From: Clostridia bacterium
Lineage (GTDB): Bacteria > Bacillota > Clostridia > Oscillospirales > CAG-272
DNA length: 32,413 nucleotides
Reading direction: 5' to 3'
NCBI GenBank assembly: GCA_017550315.1
Contig: JAFZPN010000080.1
Span: 1-32,413 of the forward strand
Shown here: in pieces, positions 21,472 to 30,598 of the stretch
How positions within the stretch are numbered: the first letter of the stretch is position 1
Layout: each line of letters begins with the position of its first letter
The notes under the pieces: generated by a model
The model's input: the letters and a program-made list of their open reading frames with translations, nothing else
Database searches by the model: none
What the model was told of the DNA's origin: nothing
Made by a program: the position numbers and the translations under genes

Positions 21472-22200
21472 ATGAAAAAAACGCTTCTTCTCTCCCTCCT
21501 TCTGGTTTTCCTTCTCATCGTCTCCTGCGGCAAAGCGGATACGCCGGCCGAAGGGCAGACCGCTGACAACACCGGTACGGCAGCCGATGCCGCAGACGCC
21601 GCGCCGGACGCTTCCGCCGGGACGCCCGATGCGAACGCTCCCGAAGCGGCCCCCGAAGCGGTTCCCGCCGGAGAACCCGCCGCGGAAGCTGCCGCTGAAC
21701 CGGCCGGTCAGGGCGAACTACCCTTCACAACGGACGGAGCGCACGATCTCTCCGGGGATATTCTCTATTGGGATTTCGAGCTTAACGACGGAGACGGAAA
21801 ATGGTTCCTCGGGGATGACGGCACGCAGATGAGCGATCCGCTGACGGAGGATCTCCTCCGCGAATACCGCTATTTCGTCGTCACCTACGAATGCGGGAAC
21901 TGCGACGCTGATTCCCAGATTGCCCTGATGTTCAAGTATCACCACGACGATGACACCAAGACAGAATACCTCTGCAACGCCTGGCAGCAATGGGGCCCCG
22001 CGGGGATGACGTTCCAGGCTTCCGAATTCGCCACCGACACGGTGTATGAGGAAGGCGCGTTCTACGTCCCGACGTCCCTATTCCTCGAAAACGAGAATTA
22101 CCGCGCGGGCGACATCATCGACCAGATGGGATTCGCGGCGGTCGAGTGGTCCGGCACCTATGTCAGTCTCACGATCACCGGCGCCTACCTGGCGAAATGA
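21472..22200 (+). CDS. Lipoprotein with acidic Ala/Pro linker and unknown C-terminal domain
   Basis: A 242-residue lipoprotein. The signal MKKTLLLSLLLVFLLIVSC ends in a lipobox with C19. Residues 20-80 form a flexible Ala/Pro/Glu/Asp linker. The last 160 residues are a compact, probably beta-rich domain with ILYWDFELNDGDGKWFLGDD, then RYFVVTYECGNCDADSQIAL, then CNAWQQWGPAGMTFQ and ending VSLTITGAYLAK. Three cysteines and many aromatic residues suggest a surface-exposed carbohydrate-binding role, but I do not recognise the family. AAAAAGGAGTACCTT precedes the ATG, and the solute-binding protein follows after 12 nt. It is likely to work with that protein in capturing oligosaccharides at the cell surface. 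Confidence 0.8.
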   Translation: MKKTLLLSLLLVFLLIVSCGKADTPAEGQTADNTGTAADAADAAPDASAGTPDANAPEAAPEAVPAGEPAAEAAAEPAGQGELPFTTDGAHDLSGDILYWDFELNDGDGKWFLGDDGTQMSDPLTEDLLREYRYFVVTYECGNCDADSQIALMFKYHHDDDTKTEYLCNAWQQWGPAGMTFQASEFATDTVYEEGAFYVPTSLFLENENYRAGDIIDQMGFAAVEWSGTYVSLTITGAYLAK

Positions 22201-22212
22201 GAGGAGATAACG

Positions 22213-23670
22213 ATGAAACAACTTCTTGGAATTCTTCTGGCCCTTCTCCTTCTTGCCTCCTGTGCGGCAGGGACTGCCGGAAACGACGGAACCGAAGCGC
22301 AGTCCGGCAATCCGTCCTCCGACCCTTCCGGGACGGGGAGCGACACGCCTGAGACGCAGGTCCACGACCGTGTGCCCGCAATGGATTTCGGGCAGGATAT
22401 GGATCTGCTCATGTCCAATATCAGCTGGGCGACGACGAATATCGTCGGGGATGAGATCACCGGCGACCTCATTGGAGACGCACAGTACAATATGAAGCTC
22501 TCCATGGAGGAACGCTTCAACACGACGATTAACGAGATTTACACGGACGATATCTGGAGCACGGCTTATGTGACCCGGCTGATCACCGCGGATGACGACA
22601 CCTATGAGATCTGCTTCGTGCTGGACCTATACGCGCCCGGATACGCCAACAGCGGACTCGTGCGTTCTCTGGAGGAAGTCCCGTACATCGATCTCACGCA
22701 GCTCTACTGGGACCAGAGCCTGCATCCCTGCGTCACCATCGCGGGGAAAACCTGGTTCGCATTCGGCTGCTTCGACCTCTCCTACTACGACCTGACGCAC
22801 ATCCTGACCTTCAACAAGTCGCTGAATCAGGATCTGAATCTCGACGATCCCTACACCCTCGTGAAGGAAGGGCGGTGGACGGTCGACGCGTTCGAGACCG
22901 CGGCAAAGGCGGCGGTCCGCGACGTGGACGGCGACGGCACCATGACCGAGGCGGATTCCTGGGGCTTCACGAGCGTTGCCAAGCAGATCCTTCCCTGCTT
23001 CTGGATGTCGGCGGGCGAACAGAGCATCGCCAAAAACGAAAAAGACCTGCCCTATCTGAACATCGAAGGGAACGAACGGTTCTTCAACATCTTCGGCCGC
23101 ATGTACGCCGTCATGTGGGACAACGAGATCTGGTGTCCCAACACCGAAGACCAGAACTTCTGGTCCGGCACGGTCAACATGTTCGGGAACAACCGCGCGC
23201 TCTTTGCCGCCCAGACCTTCTATTATCTGAACGAGTTCCGCGATCTCGACGCGGACTTCGGCATCCTGCCCTATCCGAAATTCACGGAGGATCAGGACGG
23301 CTATCACAGCCGCGTCGAGGGCGGATGCAAAATTGCCGTGATCCCGATCAACAACAAGAATCCCGAATACGCGGGCGCGCTGCTCGAAGCGATGGCGGCG
23401 TACAGCTACCGCGAGATCATTCCGGAGTACTACGAAGTCGTCCTGAAGCGGAAGAATTCCCGCGACGAGGATTCCTCCGCCATGCTCGATCTGATCTTCT
23501 CCACCCGCAGCTATGACCTCGGCGACACCTGGTGGTGCAACGAACTGCGCGACGGCATGTTCAAGCCGATGTTCCGGGACAATGTCCGCGATCTTGCTTC
23601 GGAAATCAAAAAACGCAGCAAGGTCATAACCAAAACGATCGACAGAGCGATCTCAACATTTGTCGGCTGA
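22213..23670 (+). CDS. Extracellular sugar-binding lipoprotein (ABC solute-binding protein family 1)
   Basis: A 485-residue lipoprotein with signal MKQLLGILLALLLLASC (C17), a short Ser/Gly/Thr linker and a two-domain solute-binding fold. Typical segments are YNMKLSMEERFNTTINEIYT, then LTHILTFNKSLNQDLNLDDP, then YTLVKEGRWTVDAFETAAKA, the calcium-type loop DVDGDGTMTEADSWGF, then FGILPYPKFTEDQDGYHSRV and GGCKIAVIPINNKNPEYAGA. This set is common in carbohydrate ABC transporters of Clostridia. No ABC permease or ATPase is found in the window, which is unusual, since permeases generally follow directly. AGAGGAGATAACG precedes the ATG. Residues after W/Y-rich loops suggest an oligosaccharide ligand; its identity is not deducible. 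Confidence 0.92.
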   Translation: MKQLLGILLALLLLASCAAGTAGNDGTEAQSGNPSSDPSGTGSDTPETQVHDRVPAMDFGQDMDLLMSNISWATTNIVGDEITGDLIGDAQYNMKLSMEERFNTTINEIYTDDIWSTAYVTRLITADDDTYEICFVLDLYAPGYANSGLVRSLEEVPYIDLTQLYWDQSLHPCVTIAGKTWFAFGCFDLSYYDLTHILTFNKSLNQDLNLDDPYTLVKEGRWTVDAFETAAKAAVRDVDGDGTMTEADSWGFTSVAKQILPCFWMSAGEQSIAKNEKDLPYLNIEGNERFFNIFGRMYAVMWDNEIWCPNTEDQNFWSGTVNMFGNNRALFAAQTFYYLNEFRDLDADFGILPYPKFTEDQDGYHSRVEGGCKIAVIPINNKNPEYAGALLEAMAAYSYREIIPEYYEVVLKRKNSRDEDSSAMLDLIFSTRSYDLGDTWWCNELRDGMFKPMFRDNVRDLASEIKKRSKVITKTIDRAISTFVG

Positions 23671-23705
23671 TCGGGAACCGGCCGCGCCGACGAGCAGGAA
23701 TCCGT

Positions 23706-24584
23706 ATGAACCTGAACATTTCACTTGAAATAGAAAACCGCCGCGAAAAGAGCGAATTCCCGTTCTTTGCCTACTGGATGCCGGACTATGGCGAGAACAC
23801 GCCGCTGGTTCCTCCGCACTGGCATCGGGAAATGGAGATCCTCTGGTCCGAGGACACCGCCGGGATCCTCTACATCAATGACCGTTCCTATGAGATCAAG
23901 CCGGGGGATGTGTTCTTCATCAATCCCGGCTGCATCCACCGCACTTTCCGGAAGACGCACGGGTTTATGTCGCATGTGGTGTTCGACCCGTCGATCCTCA
24001 TTACGGGAAGCAGCGGGAGAAATCCGGTCAATCAGATTCTTGCCGATCTTGCGAGAGAACGCGTCGGGCTGCTCGAAGCGCCGGAAGGGGAATTTCTCGA
24101 AGCGCTCAGGCCCCTTCTGCGCGATCTCGTGACGCACGGCGAGCACACGGTGGAGATCGGCGCGGAAAGCTGCCGAGTCACGGCCATCCTTTTCAGCGTT
24201 CTTGCCGAGTGTTTCCGGTTCGAGGCTTTTCGCAGGGAAGGCGACGAGAATCTGTACGGTCTGCGTTATATCACGCAGATGATGGAGATGATCCGCGACC
24301 GCTTTGCCGAGCCGATCAACGCGGAAAGCCTCGCGGCGTCCGCTGGGATCTCGCAGACGTATGTCTATAAGCTTTTCCGCGATTATGTCGGTTCGTCCCC
24401 CGTCAATTACATCAACGCGGTCCGGCTGAGAGAGTCCTACCGTCTGCTCGAGGACGGGCATAACGTTACGGAAGCCGCGGTCTCCTGCGGCATCCCGAAC
24501 ACCAGTTATTACATCAAGCTCTTCAAGGAAGCCACCGGCATGACGCCCTATCAGTGGCTCCGGACGAGAAAGGAACATCTATGA
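23706..24584 (+). CDS. AraC family transcriptional regulator
   Basis: A 292-residue regulator. The N-terminal cupin-like sensing domain has VPPHWHREMEILWS, then SYEIKPGDVFFINPGCIHRT. The C-terminal double helix-turn-helix spans about 195-290, with INAESLAASAGISQTYVYKL, then FRDYVGSSPVNYINAVRLRE, then VTEAAVSCGIPNTSYYIKLF and GMTPYQWLRTRKEHL. It most likely senses a sugar released by the enzymes downstream and activates this operon. AGGAATCCGT lies before the ATG at 23706. Its stop overlaps the GH31 start (ATGA), so regulator and enzyme are translated together. Confidence 0.93.
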   Translation: MNLNISLEIENRREKSEFPFFAYWMPDYGENTPLVPPHWHREMEILWSEDTAGILYINDRSYEIKPGDVFFINPGCIHRTFRKTHGFMSHVVFDPSILITGSSGRNPVNQILADLARERVGLLEAPEGEFLEALRPLLRDLVTHGEHTVEIGAESCRVTAILFSVLAECFRFEAFRREGDENLYGLRYITQMMEMIRDRFAEPINAESLAASAGISQTYVYKLFRDYVGSSPVNYINAVRLRESYRLLEDGHNVTEAAVSCGIPNTSYYIKLFKEATGMTPYQWLRTRKEHL

Positions 24585-26839
24585 TTCAGAAAGGCACGCT
24601 CATTCCTCTCGACGGCGCGGTCCTCCGCGTCCTCCCGTATTCCGGCCGGGTCATCCGCATGACCTTCGGCCCCGCCGACAGTCCGGAACCCGCCTCCTTC
24701 TCCGTCACCGCGCCGATGCCGGACGATCCCGTCTGCGAGGCGCGGACCGACGGCGAGCGCATAGTCGTCACAGCCGGGGAGCTCACCGTGACGGCCGGGA
24801 AAACAGGCGTGACGGTCAGCCTCGGCGATACGTACCTCACCCGCGCGCACGGCTTTTCCCTGACGCCGTATGAGATCAGACGGCAGACCGGCGGGGACGT
24901 GACCTTCCGTCAGACGGTCGACGGCCTCCGGGCTTCCCGCGAGGGCGGGGACGAGGAATTCGTCCGGCAGTCCAGCCACGGAAAGGTGACCTTCGATTTC
25001 ACGGAGGAGGAGACCCTTTTCGGCCTCGGCAGCCACGAGGAAGGGTATCCGAACCTGCGCGGGCAGTTCGTGCCGCTGTATCAGGAGAACATGCGCATCG
25101 CCGTCCCCGTCTTCGTCAGCACGAAGGGGTACGCCGTGCTCGTCAACTGCGCGTCCGTCATGACTTTCGACGCGACGGACTGCCGGCGGGGGAAGTTCTT
25201 CCTCGATTCGGCCGATGCCGTGGACTTCTGGGTCGTCTGCGGCGGGGACTACGCGGGCGTATGCCGGGGACTGCGCGCGCTTACCGGGGAGACGCCGATG
25301 CTCCCGAAATGGGCGTTCGGCTACGTGCAGTCGAAGGAGCGGTACGCCACGCAGGACGAGCTGCTTTCCGTCGCCCGGCGCTACCGTGAAGAGGGCATCC
25401 CGATCGACACCCTCGTGCAGGACTGGCTGTACTGGCGGGACGGCTGCTGGGGGGACAAGCATTTCGACAGGAACCGGTATCCCGATCCGCAGTCCCTGAC
25501 TGACACGCTGCATGGGATGGATTTGAGACTCATGATTTCCATCTGGCCGAACCTCTCCGGCGACACGGATGATCGCCGGGAGATGCACGAAGCCGGGTTC
25601 CTCCTCAGCGACGGCTCGACCGTGAATTCCTTCGACAAAGGCGCGCGGGCGATGTACTGGAAGCACGCCGAAACCGGCCTGTTCCGCTATGGCATCGACG
25701 GCTGGTGGTGCGATTCCTCCGAGCCCTTCGACGCCGGCTGGGGCGGGAAGGAACGCGCGCCGCTGCCCGAGCGGATGGCCAAATCCGTCGGGGAGTTCAA
25801 GAAATACCTCGACGACGGCGTGCTGAACGTCTATTCCCTCCATCATTCGATGGGCATGTACGAGAATCAGCGGAAGAACAGCGAAAAGCGCGTCGTGAAC
25901 CTCACCCGCTCGGGATTCTGCGGTCAGCACCGCTACGGCACCGTCGTCTGGTCCGGAGACGTCAGCGCGAACTGGGAGACCCTGCGCCGCCAGGTCCGCG
26001 TGATGCAGAACTACGTTGCGACCGGCGAGGCGTACTGGAACTCCGACATCGGGTCCTTCTTCGCCGCAGGTGGGTACGAGTGGTTCCGCGACGGCGACTA
26101 CCCCGCAGGCTGTGACGATCCCGCCTACCGCGAGCTCTACACGCGCTGGCTGCAGTTTGCCGCGTTCACGCCGATGATGCGCTCCCACGGGACGAACACG
26201 CCGCGCGAGGTCTGGCGCTTCGGCGAACGGGGGACGGCGTACCGGGACGCGATCGAAAAGGCGATCCGCCTGCGCTATGCTATCCTTCCCTATCTCTATT
26301 CGGTCCATGCGGCCGTGACCTTCGACGGCACGATGCCCGTCACGCCTCTCGCGCTGGCTTATCCGAAAGACCGGGAAGCTGCGAAGGCGAGCGGCGAATA
26401 CCTCTACGGTCCTTCCCTCCTCGTCTGCCCCGTCACCGATCCGGGAGCCGATTCCGTGGAGGTCTGGCTCCCCGACGGAGGATGGTACGACTACGAAACC
26501 GAAGAATTCTTCGCGGGCGGCCAGTATGTGAAGGTCCCGGTCGGCATCGACAAGATCCCGCTCTTCGTCAAGGCCGGAGCGATCCTTCCAGTCGCGCCGC
26601 CCGTGCAGTTCACCGCGGAACTGACGGGAAAGCCGTATGAACTGAGAATCTATGCGGGTGCGGACGGGACGTTCACCCTTTACGACGATGGCGGACTCGA
26701 CTACGCATATGAACGCGGCGATTACACCGCCGTGACCTACACGTACCGCGACATAGACGGCACCGTGACGGAAACCCTCGCCGGGAAACCCGACTGGAGG
26801 CATGACGTGACCGTCCGGGTGGTCGGGCGGGATCGTTAA
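24581..26839 (+). CDS. GH31 alpha-glycosidase (alpha-xylosidase/alpha-glucosidase type)
   Basis: A 752-residue cytoplasmic glycoside hydrolase of family 31. An N-terminal beta-sandwich, including FDFTEEETLFGLGSHEEG (galactose-mutarotase-like), precedes the (beta/alpha)8 barrel. The nucleophile is D378 in GIDGWWCDSSEP and the acid/base is D460 in VVWSGDVSANWETL. Further family signatures are LPKWAFGYVQSKERYATQDE, LVQDWLYWRDG and YWNSDIGSFF. C-terminal beta domains end at VRVVGRDR. Length is normal and no signal peptide is seen, so it trims imported oligosaccharides. Family 31 includes alpha-xylosidases, alpha-glucosidases and alpha-galactosidases; the neighbours favour a plant hemicellulose or pectin side chain. 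Start overlaps the AraC stop; AAAGGAACATCT precedes the ATG. Confidence 0.93.
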   Translation: MIQKGTLIPLDGAVLRVLPYSGRVIRMTFGPADSPEPASFSVTAPMPDDPVCEARTDGERIVVTAGELTVTAGKTGVTVSLGDTYLTRAHGFSLTPYEIRRQTGGDVTFRQTVDGLRASREGGDEEFVRQSSHGKVTFDFTEEETLFGLGSHEEGYPNLRGQFVPLYQENMRIAVPVFVSTKGYAVLVNCASVMTFDATDCRRGKFFLDSADAVDFWVVCGGDYAGVCRGLRALTGETPMLPKWAFGYVQSKERYATQDELLSVARRYREEGIPIDTLVQDWLYWRDGCWGDKHFDRNRYPDPQSLTDTLHGMDLRLMISIWPNLSGDTDDRREMHEAGFLLSDGSTVNSFDKGARAMYWKHAETGLFRYGIDGWWCDSSEPFDAGWGGKERAPLPERMAKSVGEFKKYLDDGVLNVYSLHHSMGMYENQRKNSEKRVVNLTRSGFCGQHRYGTVVWSGDVSANWETLRRQVRVMQNYVATGEAYWNSDIGSFFAAGGYEWFRDGDYPAGCDDPAYRELYTRWLQFAAFTPMMRSHGTNTPREVWRFGERGTAYRDAIEKAIRLRYAILPYLYSVHAAVTFDGTMPVTPLALAYPKDREAAKASGEYLYGPSLLVCPVTDPGADSVEVWLPDGGWYDYETEEFFAGGQYVKVPVGIDKIPLFVKAGAILPVAPPVQFTAELTGKPYELRIYAGADGTFTLYDDGGLDYAYERGDYTAVTYTYRDIDGTVTETLAGKPDWRHDVTVRVVGRDR

Positions 26840-26867
26840 AACACGTTTATTGCAAGGATGGATCCCT

Positions 26868-27791
26868 ATGGCTTATCTTTTTGTTCACTTCACCAGCCGC
26901 GGATACGACGACCGCGAATGCGTCTGGTTTTCCGTGAGCCGCGACGGGCTTCACTGGACCGATCTCGGAAACGGCGAACCTGTTCTGCGCTCGAACATCG
27001 GCACCCGCGGCATCCGCGATCCGTTTCCTGTGTACGACGCGCGGCTCGGGAAGTATTTCATCCTCGCCACCGATCTCAATACCGAAGGGGGCGACTGGGA
27101 CCGGTTTTCCCACCGCGGCAGCCGGTCGATCCTGATTTGGGAATCACAGGATCTGATCCGCTGGTCCGAGCCGCGTCTCGAGAAACTGGCACCTCCGGAC
27201 GCAGGCTGCGCGTGGGCGCCGGAAGCCGTATGGTGTGCCGAGCGGAAACGCTGGCTCGTGTTCTGGGCCTCGTGCATCCGGTTGGCGGGCGATCCTGTCC
27301 CCAAACAGCGCATTTACGCCGCGTTCACCGACGATTTCCACCGCTTCAGCCCGACGTTTCTCTGGATCGAGGGACCGAACGACATCATCGACACAGACGT
27401 TGTGCGGGATGGGGACTTCTACTATCGCTTCTCGAAGGACGACAACGGTAAGATCATCACAGTGGAACAGAGTCACGTGCTCGTTCCGGAGAACGACGGA
27501 GGCTGGGAACGTGTTCCGTGCCCCCTGCTCGACGGTTTCTACGGGCTCGAAGGCCCGGCGGCGTACCGGCTCGCGGAGCGGGGAGAGTGGTGCCTTCTCG
27601 TGGATCAGTACCGCGCCCAGACCGGATACCTGCCCCTTGTGACGGACGATCTGAAGTCCGGCGAATTTCGCGTGCTCGCGCCGGAGGAATACGATTTCGG
27701 AAAGCGCCTAAAGCGTCACGGCGGAGTGCTCGAAATCCCGGACAGTGCGGCGGTCCGGCTGACGGAGGCGCTCGGAGTTGCGGGATCATGA
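26868..27791 (+). CDS. GH43-like five-bladed beta-propeller glycosidase
   Basis: A 307-residue cytoplasmic enzyme of the GH43/GH32-type propeller fold. The blade signatures are YDDRECVWFSVSRDGLHWTD, then GIRDPFPVYDARLGKYFILA (candidate catalytic D51), then SQDLIRWSEPR, CAWAPEAVWCAERKRWLVFW (E119) and FYGLEGPAAYRL (E228, the expected acid in E-GP). Families 43 and relatives release arabinose, xylose or galactose. The protein lacks a C-terminal sandwich domain and a signal peptide. CAAGGATGGATCCCT precedes the chosen ATG at 26868; an upstream TTG is not needed. It starts 28 nt after GH31, and its stop overlaps the GH95 start. Confidence 0.85.
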   Translation: MAYLFVHFTSRGYDDRECVWFSVSRDGLHWTDLGNGEPVLRSNIGTRGIRDPFPVYDARLGKYFILATDLNTEGGDWDRFSHRGSRSILIWESQDLIRWSEPRLEKLAPPDAGCAWAPEAVWCAERKRWLVFWASCIRLAGDPVPKQRIYAAFTDDFHRFSPTFLWIEGPNDIIDTDVVRDGDFYYRFSKDDNGKIITVEQSHVLVPENDGGWERVPCPLLDGFYGLEGPAAYRLAERGEWCLLVDQYRAQTGYLPLVTDDLKSGEFRVLAPEEYDFGKRLKRHGGVLEIPDSAAVRLTEALGVAGS

Positions 27792-30274
27792 CAGGAAAAA
27801 CACGGACCTACGGTCCGCACGACTGGCACAGAGGGCTGTTCGCGGGGAACGGGAAACAGGGGCTGACCGTCTACGGCGAGGCCGACGACGAGATCCTCGT
27901 GTATCAGCATATGGATCTCGTCCTTCCCACATGGGAACCCCGGTTCACCCCGCCCGAGGTGCGCGGTCAGCTCGAGGAGGCGCGTCAGAGCGTGCTCCGT
28001 TTCGACGACGAATGGGACATTCATCACCGGAGGCGCACGTTCCTCTACCCGTTCCATCCCGGGATGCAGCTGCACGCCGTCCGGGAGGATGCTCCGGGAT
28101 GCCCGGCAGAACGCCGGGGAGAGATGCGTCCCGACAGCGGGGAGATCGTTCTGCGGGATCCCGCTGTCTCCGAGCGGCACTTCGTCTCGGTAACGCGGGA
28201 CGCGGTTTTCTCGGAATTCACGTCCTCCGGGGATGAGCGCATTTCGCTTGATCTGTTCCCCGCCCTGCCGGAGGAGATGCCCGGATTCCATCGGGATCGC
28301 CCGGACGCGCCGGAAGCGAAGATGAAATTCCGGTTTTATGCCGGGGAATCCCATCTCGCGCTTCTCGGAAGGTATCACGACTATGCGGAAAGCGACATGA
28401 AGGGCTGCGGGTTTCTCACCGTCGTGAAAATCGTTCAAGACGGATCAACAGTTCTCTCATGGGTTGAAAACCGTCCGTGCCTCTCGATCCGGGACGCGCG
28501 GAAAATCACGCTGATCGGCGCCACGGTCCCGCTTTCCGGGCTGGCCGAGCCGGATGCCCTGTTCGCCGGTCCCGCCGAAGCGCTTGTGAAAGAGGAGCTC
28601 GCCGGGCTCGACGTCCTTTTCGCACAGGTCGGCGCAGATTACGACGCCGCGCTCGCAGAAGACCTCCCTCTCCGACGCGATCGGGACGGACGGAATACGC
28701 TCGCGGTTCCGAGAGACGAGGGGGACGAAGCCCTTACGCTCGCGGAACTTCTCGCAAAACAAAAAAGCGCACCCGCCTTGAACGGAGAGCTCCTTTCGCG
28801 GCTGTACCGCCTTTCCCGGTATATCCTGTCCTCCGCGGGGACTTACACCGCTCCGCGGCTCTGCGGCCTGTGGACGGGTCAGTGGTATCCCGGCTGGAAC
28901 GGGTACTATACGATGGACGCCAACGTCAACATCCAGGTTTCCGGCATGAACGCGGGGAATCTGCCCGAGGCGGCAGAGGGGTATTTCCGTTTCCTCGCGC
29001 TGCAGCTGGACGACTGGCGGGAAAACGCCGCTCTGGTCTACGGCATGACGGACGCCCTTCTCTGCCCGGTCAACACGGACGGACGGCGCGCCGTGATGGT
29101 CGAATACGACATCGGTTATCCCTTTGAATACTGGAACGCGGGGGCTGCGTGGATGCTGAATCCGGTGTTCGAAGCATGGCAGTGTTTCGGCGATCTGCCT
29201 TTGACGTGGAAAGGTGCGCCGGAGGGAGGACTTGCGGAAGGACTGCTGCGTCCCCTCGTCCGGATGACGCTGAACTTCTGGCGGCAGCTGCTGGACCCGG
29301 AATACTTCACGGACGCCGCCGGAGAGGCACGGTATGAACGCGGCAAAATCCGGCTCGAAGCGGGAGAGCACTATCTCATCCTCCCCGGCTATTCACCCGA
29401 AAACCACCCTGCCGGACGGCGCAGTCCGCTTACCATGAACACGGCGATGGACATTGCCGCCGCGCGCGATACGATCCGCATGGCAAGGCTGTTTGAAACC
29501 GCCGTTCCCCAATCGGGCAGGACCGGAAACGGCATCCTCGAATGGGACAGCGAAGAGATCCTCGCGCTGTGCAATGAGCTGGAGGCAGGGCTTCCTCCCT
29601 ACCTGACGGACGAAAGCGGCGCGCTGAAAGAATGGGCGTATCCCGGGTATCGGGAGAACAACGAACACCGCCATGTCAGCCACCTGTACTGCGCATGGCC
29701 GGGATATGAGACATACAGCGATCCCGCGCTTCATGCCGCCGCCGTCCGCGCGCTTGAAAATCGCAGGCAGTACAACGTCGGCAAGGACGACACGGCCTCC
29801 CACGGCTGGATCCACCGTCTGCTCGCCCTCGCGCGGCTGGGGGAACGGGAAGCGCTGGCGAAAGACCTGTTGCATCTCGTATCAAGCGACGTGTTTTACG
29901 AAAACGGCATGACCGACCACAACCTCGACCGCCGCCTGAACGTTTTCTGCACGGACACGCTGCTGGGGCTCGGCGGGATCATACAGGAAATGCTCGTTTA
30001 TTCTGATTTCCATTCCGTCGAGCTGCTCTGCGGCTTGCCGCCGGAGTGGAGGACGGGCAGCTTTACGGGCCTTCGCACCCGGTGCGGGTTGATTCTGGAA
30101 CGGCTCGACTGGGATCTTGACGCCGGCATCGTGACAGGGGAATTTACCGCATGGAGGGAGACGGAAGCAAAGATCTCGCTCGGTCTGCCAAAGACGTTTG
30201 AGAATCCGGACAGAGGAAGCAGAAAGTTCACGAGCGGAGAACGACTTGTCCTGACATGGATTTCCCGCAACTGA
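27788..30274 (+). CDS. GH95-like glycosidase (alpha-L-fucosidase/alpha-L-galactosidase family)
   Basis: An 828-residue cytoplasmic enzyme. The N-terminal beta domain starts MTGKTRTYGPHDWHRGLFAG, and the (alpha/alpha)6 barrel begins near 330. Family landmarks: YTMDANVNIQVSGMNAGNLP (377 on, matching the asparagine-bearing active-site loop N-x-N), PGYSPENHPAG, ENNEHRHVSHLYCAWPG (E626 to G640), SHGWIHRLLALARLG, and CTDTLLGLGGIIQEML with D723 at the position of the catalytic Asp of QIDGNFG in classical members. The last loop is altered (CTDTLLG instead of QIDGNFG), so this may be a divergent subfamily with a different substrate such as L-galactose or another sugar. The ATG at 27788 overlaps the GH43 stop (ATGA); a longer frame upstream lies inside GH43 and is rejected. 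Last gene of the operon. Confidence 0.82.
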   Translation: MTGKTRTYGPHDWHRGLFAGNGKQGLTVYGEADDEILVYQHMDLVLPTWEPRFTPPEVRGQLEEARQSVLRFDDEWDIHHRRRTFLYPFHPGMQLHAVREDAPGCPAERRGEMRPDSGEIVLRDPAVSERHFVSVTRDAVFSEFTSSGDERISLDLFPALPEEMPGFHRDRPDAPEAKMKFRFYAGESHLALLGRYHDYAESDMKGCGFLTVVKIVQDGSTVLSWVENRPCLSIRDARKITLIGATVPLSGLAEPDALFAGPAEALVKEELAGLDVLFAQVGADYDAALAEDLPLRRDRDGRNTLAVPRDEGDEALTLAELLAKQKSAPALNGELLSRLYRLSRYILSSAGTYTAPRLCGLWTGQWYPGWNGYYTMDANVNIQVSGMNAGNLPEAAEGYFRFLALQLDDWRENAALVYGMTDALLCPVNTDGRRAVMVEYDIGYPFEYWNAGAAWMLNPVFEAWQCFGDLPLTWKGAPEGGLAEGLLRPLVRMTLNFWRQLLDPEYFTDAAGEARYERGKIRLEAGEHYLILPGYSPENHPAGRRSPLTMNTAMDIAAARDTIRMARLFETAVPQSGRTGNGILEWDSEEILALCNELEAGLPPYLTDESGALKEWAYPGYRENNEHRHVSHLYCAWPGYETYSDPALHAAAVRALENRRQYNVGKDDTASHGWIHRLLALARLGEREALAKDLLHLVSSDVFYENGMTDHNLDRRLNVFCTDTLLGLGGIIQEMLVYSDFHSVELLCGLPPEWRTGSFTGLRTRCGLILERLDWDLDAGIVTGEFTAWRETEAKISLGLPKTFENPDRGSRKFTSGERLVLTWISRN

Positions 30275-30349
30275 AAATGACTATCACGCCTCATCAAAAG
30301 AGGGCTGTTGACATAGCTTGGCTGAAATCGGGCTCTTCACAATTCGAGA

Positions 30350-30598
30350 GGATACGGTAAGAGCGCGGCACGGGTAGTTCTTCGCTGGAATGCGCAGCGC
30401 GGTGTGTCCATTATTCCGAAGTCTGTCCATGTGGAGCGTATGGAGCAGAACATCGACATCTGGGATTTCTCCTTTACCGATGAGGAAATGGCAAAGATCG
30501 CCGGGAAGGATCTGGGACACAGCAAGATCGTGAACCACGATGATCCGGCATTCGTGAAGTTTGTGCAAATCTGCACTAAGGAGCACAGGATATCATGA
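30350..30598 (+). pseudogene. Aldo-keto reductase, 3' remnant
   Basis: The frame reads GYGKSAARVVLRWNAQRGVS, then IIPKSVHVERMEQNIDIWDF and SFTDEEMAKIAGKDLGHSKI before the stop. RW-x-x-Q-RGV-x-IPKS with the coenzyme-binding lysine-serine and the (N/D)xxxxDF segment identify the C-terminal third of an aldo-keto reductase. The catalytic tetrad (D, Y, K, H) lies in the missing N-terminal part. No start or ribosome site is present upstream; the frame is closed at about 30321. Its stop overlaps the ATG of the flavodoxin remnant, preserving the old operon joint. Confidence 0.88.

Noticed and set aside
24551-26803. A 750-codon open frame on the minus strand opposite GH31
   Set aside because: It is a mirror frame of a GC-rich gene with strong third-position bias. 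It is low in hydrophobic pattern, has no ribosome site, and GH31 motifs are unmistakable on the plus strand. The same holds for the long antisense frames at 502-1956 and 10477-12159.
27518-27787. Upstream extension of the GH95 frame
   Set aside because: It lies wholly inside the GH43 gene in another frame and encodes an Arg/Pro-rich composition typical of shadow frames; the ATGA overlap at 27788 gives the natural start.
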